A DNA stretch of 64,000 nucleotides, from assembly GCA_031286695.1 (NCBI GenBank), contig JAITTY010000005.1:310001-374000 (forward strand), in the 5' to 3' direction. The stretch's first letter is position 1. Each line of letters opens with the position of its first letter. The notes under the pieces were generated by a model, which worked only from the letters and a program-made list of their open reading frames with translations, ran no database searches and was not told the origin of the DNA. Positions 25,727 to 33,394 of this stretch are shown here, in pieces. Source of the DNA: Sphingobacterium sp. Lineage in GTDB: Bacteria > Bacteroidota > Bacteroidia > Sphingobacteriales > Sphingobacteriaceae. Both the position numbers and the translations under genes were made by a program.

Positions 25727-26006
25727 ATGAGAATGTGGAATGATGAAATTATAAAAAAGGCAACAGAAGATCAGAGACTAACGGTGTCACATATGGCCCT
25801 ATTCTTTGCTGTTATTGTTCTCTGCCGTAGACAGAATGGTTACAAAACCATACAAACATCTAGGAAGGTTTTAATGGGTAAATCACATATCAGTAGTTTA
25901 CAAACATACCATAAGTGTATAAATGAATTGGTTTTTTTACAAAAAAATCAGTTACATCCCATCATTTCATCTAAAAATCGGGAGTAAAATCTTAGTTAAA
26001 AATTAA
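25727..26006 (+). pseudogene. Frameshifted partner of the excisionase-like protein
   Basis: The first 68 codons read MRMWNDEIIKKATEDQRLTV and end with TYHKCINEL, a Bacteroidota family usually found after an excisionase-like gene. After a T7/A7 tract at 25932-25947 the original frame ends at 25987 with unrelated residues. The +1 frame instead gives KKISYIPSFHLKIGSKI up to a stop at 26004-26006, which fits the family's usual end (a GYI.Y.PS.....GS pattern). A one-base slip in the homopolymer explains this. Confidence 0.65.
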
Positions 26007-26229
26007 TTTGGCTATTGAGTTTAATTGATATTTCATCTTAAATCAAACATTTTAATTAATTTATCCTGGATATTTAGGATAAAAAAAATGACACAAACCT
26101 ATATATATCACCACGTTAGAAATCTTAAATAAATTTTATTAAATTTTTATATATTAAAAATGCCTCTTTGAAGCAAAAGTTTTCGTAATTTGATCTTCAA
26201 TTATTATATTCTCAATATATTTCTTTAAA

Positions 26230-26778
26230 ATGCCATTATATAACGAATTTTATCTTAAAAATTTAACTAAAAACCAGCCATTAAATGAAAGTATAAAAAT
26301 GTTTAGTGAAGCTAAACAGAAAAATACATTTGACATTTTTCTTTCCCACAGTTTTCTTGATCAAGATGCTGTAAAGGGTTTATTTATAGTATTAACACGC
26401 TTAGGGTTTTCTGTTTATGTGGATTGGATAATTGATCCTCAACTAGATAGAAAAAATGTTACAAAAGAGTCCGCAAAGCTAATTCAAAGAAGACTTAGGT
26501 CTTGTAAATGTTTATTATTAGCTATTTCTGAAAACGCTGATTTATCTCGATGGATACCATGGGAATTAGGGTATGTGGATGGGCATACAAATCTATGCGC
26601 GCTTATTCCTGTTGCTAATGCTAATAGCACTTCTTATAATTTTGAGCGAAAAGAATATTTGTTGTTGTATCCTTTTGTAAAAAAAACGGAATTCAACGGT
26701 GTAGATAATTTATGGGTTATTGATTCAGATGACAAATTTATTGGGTTCGATACCTGGATACGGAACGGAATGCCTTAA
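26230..26778 (+). CDS. TIR-domain protein
   Basis: This 182-residue protein has a short N-terminal extension (1-30) and a TIR domain. The domain starts with TFDIFLSHSFLDQDAVKGLF, continues with FSVYVDWIIDPQLDR, and has the catalytic-glutamate region SRWIPWELGYVDG. Bacterial TIR domains hydrolyse NAD+ or make cyclic ADP-ribose signals. It heads a run of same-strand genes. The caspase-like gene begins 54 bases later, which suggests the TIR provides the signal and the caspase is the effector, as in the TIR-caspase (type IV Thoeris) pairs reported recently. Confidence 0.8.
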   Translation: MPLYNEFYLKNLTKNQPLNESIKMFSEAKQKNTFDIFLSHSFLDQDAVKGLFIVLTRLGFSVYVDWIIDPQLDRKNVTKESAKLIQRRLRSCKCLLLAISENADLSRWIPWELGYVDGHTNLCALIPVANANSTSYNFERKEYLLLYPFVKKTEFNGVDNLWVIDSDDKFIGFDTWIRNGMP

Positions 26779-26832
26779 GTTGGGGAAATCAGTAATGAAT
26801 TTTATGTTAAAACTAAAACACTATTAAGAAAT

Positions 26833-27783
26833 ATGAGAAAAGCATTGATAGTAGGTATTGACGAGTACCCTACGGCTAAATTAAATAGTTGTGTAAAAGA
26901 TGCAATTAGCATGGCCAGCGTTTTGGAGAAAAACGCTGATGGATCACCAAATTTTCATGTTAAACTATTAACAGAAAAACCAAATGTAATTGACAGGAAA
27001 ACTTTGAGACAAAATATCGAATCTCTTTTTGAAGGTAATCCTGATATTGCATTATTCTACTTTTCAGGTCACGGTTTTGTTAAATCAACAGGTGGATATA
27101 TAGTGACATCAGATTTCGAAAAATATGATGAAGGTATTTCAATGACTGATTTGCTTACAATTGCGAATAAGTCAAAATCAATCTACAAAATTATTATTCT
27201 TGACTGCTGCTATTCTGGAAAATTTGGAGATTCGCCGATTGGAGATTTATCTGCGTCCTATTTGGGTGATGGTTTAACAGTTCTTACCGCTTGTAGCGAT
27301 AAAGAAACAGCATTAGAAATAAATGGGTCAAGTGTATTTACATCATTGTTATTGGACGGATTACATGGAGGTGCAGCAGATTTAAGAGGGAATATAACTC
27401 CTGGTCACCTTTATGCTTATGTAGACGAAGCATTAGGGGCTTGGGATCAAAGGCCAATATTTAAGACTAATGTTTCGCAGTTTACCTCTTTAAGGCAAAT
27501 AACACCCAGAGTGTCAAAGGAAATTTTGAGAAGGATCACTTCTTATTTTATAAATCCTCAAGACGAATTCAAGTTAGATCCAACCTTTGAAGACACAGAC
27601 CCAACTTCTATTGCCGAAAATGTTATTGTATTTAAAGATCTTCAAAAACTTCAATCAGTTGGATTGGTAGTCCCAGTTGGAGAAGAGTTTATGTATTATG
27701 CTGCAATGAATAGTAAAGCTTGCAAGCTTACTGCAATAGGCTATCAGTATTGGCGACTTGTAAATGAAAACAAACTAACTTAA
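26833..27783 (+). CDS. Caspase-like protease 1 (peptidase C14)
   Basis: This 316-residue protein has an N-terminal caspase fold (about 1-220). It starts with RKALIVGIDEYPTAKLNSCV, then has ALFYFSGHGFVK (His80) and KIIILDCCYSGKFGD (Cys125/126; the second Cys fits the catalytic place). The C-terminal 90 residues (225-316) form a helical domain ending KLTAIGYQYWRLVNENKL, shared with caspase 2 in this cluster and probably the signal-sensing or regulatory part. It lacks a signal peptide. The next gene starts one base after its stop. Proteolysis of host proteins on activation is inferred from family knowledge. Confidence 0.88.
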   Translation: MRKALIVGIDEYPTAKLNSCVKDAISMASVLEKNADGSPNFHVKLLTEKPNVIDRKTLRQNIESLFEGNPDIALFYFSGHGFVKSTGGYIVTSDFEKYDEGISMTDLLTIANKSKSIYKIIILDCCYSGKFGDSPIGDLSASYLGDGLTVLTACSDKETALEINGSSVFTSLLLDGLHGGAADLRGNITPGHLYAYVDEALGAWDQRPIFKTNVSQFTSLRQITPRVSKEILRRITSYFINPQDEFKLDPTFEDTDPTSIAENVIVFKDLQKLQSVGLVVPVGEEFMYYAAMNSKACKLTAIGYQYWRLVNENKLT

Positions 27784-27784
27784 T

Positions 27785-28561
27785 ATGATTAAATTCTACG
27801 AAGAAGAAATAGTTTTTCAGTTTTCTAAAGAATTAGAAAAAGGCATTTTTGATGTTGATAGCCCTAAATCAGAACAAGAACCTGAATTACAGGGTATAAA
27901 AGTTCGACTAGCTAACAACCCGATAGTATACAATCTTCAAAAACTATTGGAACTAGCTGATAAGGACCTAACGCCTGAACTTCAACTTCAATTTCAAACT
28001 AGTGATGTATATCTAATTACCCACGCCATTGGTTTAATCAGAACTAGTGGAAAAGCAAATGTTGTCGAATTACAATATAATGCAGAAATTGTTAATGTCG
28101 ATAATGCTAAAACTATCGATTTATTTCCTAAAACAAGGTTTGTGGATAGATTAAAAATTGAAACTGGTCTATCTGGCACTGTTAAAGCAGCAGGCAATTT
28201 TTCAGCAGAAATACCAGAGGATTTAAAAAATTCTTTATCAGGCACTAACTTAACTTTAGGAGGTGATATGGAATTAGAACTTTCGACAAATACGAAATTT
28301 GTTGGAAAGGTAAAATATAGTGTTCAATTACCAATTATACAGTCAAGTGGTGTAGCATCAAACAATTGTACTTGGATTTTAAAACCAGATGAAAATCCAT
28401 TACTTGGGGATCAGATTTTAGTTCAGACTGTTACTGTACCAAAGGGTACAGACGAGCTAATTTATTCAATAAAAGGACTCGTAAAAGTAAGGAAAGGTTG
28501 GCTACATAAAACAGAACAAAAAGAAACTACAACACACAAAATTCACGTAAAATTAATTTAA
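27785..28561 (+). CDS. Beta-rich protein of unknown function between two TIR-caspase units
   Basis: This 258-residue soluble protein has an acidic, helical N-terminal third and a strand-rich remainder (TNLTLGGDMELELSTNTKF, then QILVQTVTVPKGTDELIYS). No family was recognised and no signal peptide or clear membrane helix is present. It starts one base after the caspase 1 stop and ends six bases before the second TIR gene, so it is an integral cluster member. A caspase substrate or a pore-forming effector would fit the position. Gasdermin-like folding is possible, but no signature supports it. Confidence 0.65.
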   Translation: MIKFYEEEIVFQFSKELEKGIFDVDSPKSEQEPELQGIKVRLANNPIVYNLQKLLELADKDLTPELQLQFQTSDVYLITHAIGLIRTSGKANVVELQYNAEIVNVDNAKTIDLFPKTRFVDRLKIETGLSGTVKAAGNFSAEIPEDLKNSLSGTNLTLGGDMELELSTNTKFVGKVKYSVQLPIIQSSGVASNNCTWILKPDENPLLGDQILVQTVTVPKGTDELIYSIKGLVKVRKGWLHKTEQKETTTHKIHVKLI

Positions 28562-28567
28562 CAAATA

Positions 28568-28978
28568 ATGGCAAATCCAAGAGCATTCATAAGCTTCGAT
28601 TTTGATAATAATGAAAGTCAGAAAATATATTTTATTGGGCAATCGATAAACTCTAGAACACCTTTTTTTATTGAAGATTGGTCATCAAAATCCGAATTAT
28701 CTCAGTACAATTGGCAACAAATTATTGAAGCAAAGATGAAGAAATGCAATATGATGATTGTATTGGTTGGAAGGAGTATGAATTCCGCTACTGGTGTGCA
28801 TAGAGAAATTGAAATGGCTAGAAGGAACAATATTCCATTTTTTGGAGTATATGTTGATGGCGCAAGTTCTTCATCTACATTACCCCCAGGTTTATCAAGA
28901 AATAGAGTTATTCCGTGGACATGGGATGGAGTCGCTTCAGCAATTAACCAAATGATGCGTGAAGGCAAAAACTATTAG
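28568..28978 (+). CDS. ThsB-like TIR-fold protein (DUF1863 type)
   Basis: This 136-residue protein is a compact TIR-like domain. It starts with NPRAFISFDFDNNESQKIYF, continues with FFIEDWSSKSELSQYNW, then has CNMMIVLVGRSMNSATGVHREIE with the Glu expected in the active site, and IPFFGVYVDG. This is the MTH538/DUF1863 form used by Thoeris ThsB proteins, which make cyclic ADP-ribose isomers on infection. It is distinct from the TIR gene upstream. The second caspase gene starts three bases after its stop. Confidence 0.85.
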   Translation: MANPRAFISFDFDNNESQKIYFIGQSINSRTPFFIEDWSSKSELSQYNWQQIIEAKMKKCNMMIVLVGRSMNSATGVHREIEMARRNNIPFFGVYVDGASSSSTLPPGLSRNRVIPWTWDGVASAINQMMREGKNY

Positions 28979-28981
28979 ACT

Positions 28982-29929
28982 GTGAGAGGTGCACTTATTG
29001 TTGGAATAAGCCATTATAGCTTTGGGGTATTGCCGGGATGTATAGAAGACGCAAAAGAATTGGCTGCAACGTTGAGCAAAGATGAATTCAAAAAAAGAAA
29101 TTTTGATATTGACCTATTGGTTTCTGAAAACGAAGAAATTACACAAAAGTCCCTTAGAAAAAGAATCGAAAGATTATTTTCTACTAATAGTGAAGTAGCA
29201 CTTTTCTATTTTTCAGGTCATGGTACTGAAAGAAATTTAGGTGGTTATATTGTCACACAAGATGCTGAAAAGTATAATGAGGGAATTTCTGTATACGAAA
29301 TATTGCAACTTGCTAATGAGTCACAGGCCCGCGACAAAATTATAATTTTAGATTGTTGTAATAGTGGACATATGGGAAATTTGCCAATTATAAGAAATGA
29401 CCTCGCTGTTTTAAGTAAAGGAGTTTCAATTATTACAGCAACAAATGCTAAACAAAATTCAACAGTTACCTCCTCTGGAAGCCTCTTTACATTACTTCTT
29501 ATTCAAGCTCTACAAGGTGGGGCTGCAGATATTTTAGGAAAAGTTACTATTCCAGGCGTATACAATTATCTTGATCAAGCTTTAGGTTTTTTTCATATTC
29601 GACCACTATTCAAATCACACGTCGAATCACTTGTATCTTTACGGGACTGCAAGCCAGCAGTTGATCTTGAGGTGTTGCAAAAAATAATAGAATATTTTCA
29701 TACTGATGACTATTTGTTTCCTTTAGATCCCGAATTTGAACCAACTTTTGATGGACATGATATTGAAAAAGTTAGAGTCCTATCTCACCTACAGTGCTAC
29801 AGGGATGCGAGATTACTTCTTCCTACAGAGGAAATCCATATGTATGATGCCGTAATGAAATCTAAAAACTGTTGTTTAACCTCGCAAGGAAAGTATTATT
29901 GGTTATTAGTAAAGAATGGATTAATATGA
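28982..29929 (+). CDS. Caspase-like protease 2 (peptidase C14)
   Basis: This 315-residue paralogue of caspase 1 has identical spacing of the catalytic residues: His80 in ALFYFSGHGTER and Cys125/126 in KIIILDCCNSGHMG. It has the same C-terminal domain, ending CCLTSQGKYYWLLVKNGL. It begins with GTG 28982 (RGALIVGISHYSFGV), three bases after the ThsB-like stop. Two caspases of the same layout, each behind a different TIR protein, suggest duplication followed by specialisation for different signals. Its stop overlaps the next start by four bases. Confidence 0.88.
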   Translation: MRGALIVGISHYSFGVLPGCIEDAKELAATLSKDEFKKRNFDIDLLVSENEEITQKSLRKRIERLFSTNSEVALFYFSGHGTERNLGGYIVTQDAEKYNEGISVYEILQLANESQARDKIIILDCCNSGHMGNLPIIRNDLAVLSKGVSIITATNAKQNSTVTSSGSLFTLLLIQALQGGAADILGKVTIPGVYNYLDQALGFFHIRPLFKSHVESLVSLRDCKPAVDLEVLQKIIEYFHTDDYLFPLDPEFEPTFDGHDIEKVRVLSHLQCYRDARLLLPTEEIHMYDAVMKSKNCCLTSQGKYYWLLVKNGLI

Positions 29930-30414
29930 TATTAGGAATTACAGGACATCAAGATCTAGAATCATTCAACTTGAAATGGATTTTAAATGAAATAATTAAA
30001 TTTATTTCAAACAATAATATTGAAAAAGGAATATCATCTTTAGCAATTGGGGCAGATCAAATATTCGCTAATGAGTTAAAAAAGGAGGAGATTAAATTTG
30101 AAGTAATTATTCCTTGTGCTAATTATGCTTCAACATTTAAATCAAAAAAAGATTTAGATATGTTTAAATCTCTTTTAGAATCTGCCGAAAATATTACTAT
30201 TTTAAATTTTGAAGAACCGAGCGAATTAGCATTTTATAAAGCTGGAATTGAAATTGTCAATTTGTCATCAAATATTATGGCAATTTGGGACGGAAAAAAA
30301 GCAAAAGGTATGGGGGGAACAGGTGATATTGTTGAAGTAGCTTTAGCAAAACAAAAGCAAGTTTATCACATTAATCCAATAACAATGAAATGTAAAAATT
30401 TAGGGTATGATTGA
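29926..30414 (+). CDS. SLOG-superfamily nucleotide-binding protein
   Basis: This protein of 162 residues starts at ATG 29926, which overlaps the caspase 2 stop (ATGA) and favours coupled translation. A Rossmann-like fold is seen: MILGITGHQDLESFN, SSLAIGADQIFANELKK, IIPCANYASTF, and the glycine-rich loop GMGGTGDIVEVALAKQKQVY. These are features of SLOG/LOG/DprA-like domains, which bind NAD-derived or nucleotide ligands. In Thoeris ThsA a SLOG domain senses the TIR product, so a separate SLOG protein here could sense, store or degrade the signal. Confidence 0.7.
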   Translation: MILGITGHQDLESFNLKWILNEIIKFISNNNIEKGISSLAIGADQIFANELKKEEIKFEVIIPCANYASTFKSKKDLDMFKSLLESAENITILNFEEPSELAFYKAGIEIVNLSSNIMAIWDGKKAKGMGGTGDIVEVALAKQKQVYHINPITMKCKNLGYD

Positions 30415-30892
30415 TATTTTTATTTCACATCCAACCCCTTTTAATGATGACCAAAAAATGTTTCTTAACTTACTTAAAAGGCGATTGTCTAATTATGGAA
30501 TGAATGCTGTTAATTTGGGAATAAATAATTGGGATTATAGAAAACCACTAATTCCAATTAAGGAATTAATAATTAAGTGCAAAGGCGCTATCCTTGTTGG
30601 ATTAGTGAGACATCATAGTTATATTGGTTATGAAAAAGAAAATTCTTCAGAACAAATTGAATCTGTTCATAAATATACCACTAGTCCATGGATACATTTA
30701 GAAGGTGGAATGGCTTATCAAGCAGGTTTACCTATTATCATATTAAAAGAGGATAAAGTATTCGCTGAAGGAATATTGGACCCAAATAATAGCGAATCCT
30801 ATATACTTAGTTTTAAATTAAACGAAAATATAGTGAAATTATCTGATGAAATTGAGCAAATAATTAAAAGTTGGGTGGAACGGATCAATTAA
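30407..30892 (+). CDS. TIR-like / nucleoside-processing Rossmannoid protein
   Basis: This 161-residue protein starts with IDIFISHPTPFNDDQKMFL and ends with SPWIHLEGGMAYQAGLPIIIL, giving a TIR-like or nucleoside-deoxyribosyltransferase-like fold. A Glu in HLEGGMAY stands where TIR enzymes have the catalytic Glu. A basic loop (VGLVRHHSYIGYEKENS) may form the lid. It overlaps the SLOG gene by eight bases, so the two are probably partners. It may be a third NAD-processing component, a signal producer or a decoy. Confidence 0.55.
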   Translation: MIDIFISHPTPFNDDQKMFLNLLKRRLSNYGMNAVNLGINNWDYRKPLIPIKELIIKCKGAILVGLVRHHSYIGYEKENSSEQIESVHKYTTSPWIHLEGGMAYQAGLPIIILKEDKVFAEGILDPNNSESYILSFKLNENIVKLSDEIEQIIKSWVERIN

Positions 30893-30989
30893 ATAATCGT
30901 GTAAATCTCGCTTTACGATTTATATAAGAGACTGTAAAATAGACTGTGTCAAGGATAATAAATAGAAGTATTATTTTTGACATAGAATT

Positions 30990-31088
30990 ATGAGTATTAA
31001 AGAAAGCGATTTTGATTTTGATTCCATGAAGGATAAAGCTCTGGAGCAGTTACGCAGTGGAGAATCAGGGAGTGTCTTCCTGAAATAG
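30990..31088 (+). pseudogene. N-terminal remnant of an IS256-type transposase
   Basis: The 32-codon frame MSIKESDFDFDSMKDKALEQ, continuing LRSGES, matches the N-terminus of IS256-family transposases of Bacteroidota and then stops. The DNA just upstream (30930-30960, with GAGACTG and GACTGTGTCAA) resembles an IS256-type left end. Only the first tenth of the element remains, so it cannot move. It separates the TIR-caspase cluster from the FtsK/TerB module. Confidence 0.6.
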
Positions 31089-31361
31089 CTTTACCTCTCT
31101 CATTTCTTTAAATGTTTTTAAGTTTCCCAGCTGGCAGGAAGCCGATTATCATTGTATTGAGTCAATATAACTTTTGTATCCACACAACCTCACTCAAGGT
31201 GCTTCGCACAGTTGGTATAACTGGACTCTACAGACCTCTTTTCAAAAACCTAGCTTTTAAAAGTAGATAATTCATAATGAATTACTAATTTTAAATAGAA
31301 GGAAAACGAATAAAAAGGTCATTTCAGTTTTATAACGAAAATACAATATTAACCTACATCC
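31089..31361. other. Intergenic stretch before the FtsK-like gene
   Basis: This 273-base region has no gene. Its first part may be further debris of the transposase remnant; the last 100 bases are AT-rich and likely carry the promoter of the FtsK-like gene. No clear TAnnTTTG element was found. Confidence 0.3.
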
Positions 31362-33179
31362 ATGGCAGACGAAATAAACATTAAAAATATACAGCAACTC
31401 GTTGATCTAATGAATAATGATCCAAATGATCATCCGCTAAAAAAGATGGGATTGTTGTTTGCCGCAGCTATGAATGACTGGCCAACCCACAATCAAACCA
31501 ACATCAATGAATTCATACAAGAATTGCAAAACTATTTTGGGACACCAATTACCAAAGACGTTATATTAAATAAAGCTACGAGTCTTTCCAATGACGATGC
31601 ATGGCGGAAAGAATCTGCCTCTTCCCTCTTAGAATTGTTTGATCTCGCGGGAACAGAATATAAAGGGGAAAATCTAGAACAGTTAATTCAAGTAATCATC
31701 AATTATTACGAACAACCTCCAAAAATAGCTGATCCTATGATGCTTGTTGAACAATTTGGAGTATATGACGAAAAGTTGGATTTATCCAGTTACCAATATC
31801 CTAGTTTAGATCTATTCCCTCATCAATTGCAACCCCTGGTTGAAAAAATTAATAGACAGGCCGCACAATATAAACTTCCGCTTTTATTAAGTGGCAAAGA
31901 AAATCTTACGTTTCAGGAACTATACGAGCACCCAAATCTGCTATTAGCTGGTACAATTGCTTCTGGTAAAACGCAGTTTATCTATAATCAATTGGTTATG
32001 TGGTTGTATAAATTTCATCCCGCACAATTGAAACTCGTCGTTTGTAAAAGCAAACCAATAGACTACACTGCTTGTACCAAACTTGAAAAACATTTTATAG
32101 CTGCATTAGTCGGTGATCAATCTCCTGTTATCGATCACAATAAGGCTCTTCCGACGATTAATGCATTACTCATTGAATGCGAGCAAAGACAAGAGCTATT
32201 TCAAAAAGCAGGTGTAAAATCAATTACAGATTATAATAATAAATTTGTCCATAGAACACTCGATCCATTACAAGGCCATCGTTATCTGCCTGATATTGTA
32301 TTAATAATGGACGATCTACAAACCTTTTTAGACGATGACACTATAAGGTCGCTGATTGTATTGACGCAGAAAAACTTATATACAGGAATATATCTATTGG
32401 CTGTGACAAGCCAAATAATGGCTAGAAATATTTCACCACAGTTAAGAGCCAACTTTAGTCTCAGAATTGGAATGAAACTCATGTCCCAAAATGAATCTAA
32501 AAAGATATTGGATCGTATAGGTGCGGAAAAACTCACGTCCTCGGGACAGTTAGTCTACGAACGTGGTGAAAAACTAATGAAAGGCCATCAACCTTATCTG
32601 GATTACCTATACTTATCATCAATCTGTGAATATATTGGTCGGCAACGAGGTTATCCTGCTCCTTACCTCCTACCTGAATATCGTTTTGTTGAAAATCCTC
32701 CTGTAATATTTGATCCAAAAGATAAGGACCAACTTTTTGAGGATGCCGCTCGACTAATTGTAATGAATCAACAAGCTTCTACCTCACTAATTCAAAGGAA
32801 GCTAGTGATCAGCTACAACCGTGCTGGTCGCATAATAGACCAACTAGAAGCTGCAGGTGTGGTCGGTCCATTTGAAGGAAGTAAACCAAGAGAAGTTTTA
32901 TTTCCAGACGAATATGCCCTCGAACAATATCTAGAAAAACTTGGGACAAATAATAACCTAGAATATACCCCTCCAAATATATACAATAACTCAAAAAAGA
33001 TTATAAAAACGCCTATTAAACCTGCGTTGTCTATGAACAAAATTGAAGATTTAAAACGCGAAACCATTTACACTGAAAATAAACCAATTGTTTCTAAAAA
33101 AAACACGGGTAAAGTGTTCATATTCCTCTTTATTGTAATTGTTATCCTCGCTTTATGCTATTGGATAGGCAAACAGTAA
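31362..33179 (+). CDS. FtsK/SpoIIIE-like ATPase with winged-helix domain and C-terminal membrane anchor
   Basis: This 605-residue protein has an N-terminal helical region (1-150), an FtsK-type ATPase (about 185-430) and a gamma-like winged helix (about 450-515). The ATPase has Walker A AGTIASGKTQFIYNQL and Walker B DIVLIMDDLQTFLDD, and the winged helix STSLIQRKLVISYNRAGRII. A single C-terminal hydrophobic helix (FIFLFIVIVILALCYWIG) could tail-anchor it. Canonical FtsK has N-terminal membrane spans, so this is a rearranged relative. DNA pumping or DNA inspection at the membrane is inferred. It leads the module with the TerB-C, BrxD-like and Lhr-like genes. Confidence 0.82.
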   Translation: MADEINIKNIQQLVDLMNNDPNDHPLKKMGLLFAAAMNDWPTHNQTNINEFIQELQNYFGTPITKDVILNKATSLSNDDAWRKESASSLLELFDLAGTEYKGENLEQLIQVIINYYEQPPKIADPMMLVEQFGVYDEKLDLSSYQYPSLDLFPHQLQPLVEKINRQAAQYKLPLLLSGKENLTFQELYEHPNLLLAGTIASGKTQFIYNQLVMWLYKFHPAQLKLVVCKSKPIDYTACTKLEKHFIAALVGDQSPVIDHNKALPTINALLIECEQRQELFQKAGVKSITDYNNKFVHRTLDPLQGHRYLPDIVLIMDDLQTFLDDDTIRSLIVLTQKNLYTGIYLLAVTSQIMARNISPQLRANFSLRIGMKLMSQNESKKILDRIGAEKLTSSGQLVYERGEKLMKGHQPYLDYLYLSSICEYIGRQRGYPAPYLLPEYRFVENPPVIFDPKDKDQLFEDAARLIVMNQQASTSLIQRKLVISYNRAGRIIDQLEAAGVVGPFEGSKPREVLFPDEYALEQYLEKLGTNNNLEYTPPNIYNNSKKIIKTPIKPALSMNKIEDLKRETIYTENKPIVSKKNTGKVFIFLFIVIVILALCYWIGKQ

Positions 33180-33203
33180 ACTCAATGCAATCCGATTTTG
33201 TTG

Positions 33204-33248
33204 TTACGGTAAACCGTAAATATTACCCATTATAATACGATACTTTTG
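33204..33248 (+). promoter_or_regulatory. Inverted repeat and -7-like element before the TerB-C gene
   Basis: TTACGGT (33204-33210) and ACCGTAA (33213-33219) are perfect inverted copies with a two-base centre. A TACTTTTG (33241-33248), matching the TAnnTTTG -7 consensus, begins 21 bases after the repeat, so the repeat sits where a -33 element or operator would lie. This suggests regulated transcription of the TerB-C/BrxD/Lhr genes. Confidence 0.45.
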
Positions 33249-33394
33249 TTACAACAAATTATAGGGGGATTAGTGAATGATTATTGCTTTTGTAGAAAAA
33301 CATTGATAAATTAGAAAACAGGATTATTAACCTTATTGGCATGGCTTAAAAAGTTCATTGCCAGTATAATCGCAGACATTCAGTATAAAAGTTA

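Noticed and set aside
27785..28561. Gasdermin identity of the protein beside caspase 1
   Set aside because: Size and place fit, but no gasdermin-like sequence feature or clear pore-forming segment can be seen, so only a general effector hypothesis is kept.
28568..28978. Classical Thoeris (ThsA with SIR2/SLOG plus ThsB)
   Set aside because: The SIR2 protein is 7 kb away and has no SLOG-like part that I can see; the ThsB-like gene is tightly linked to a caspase instead.
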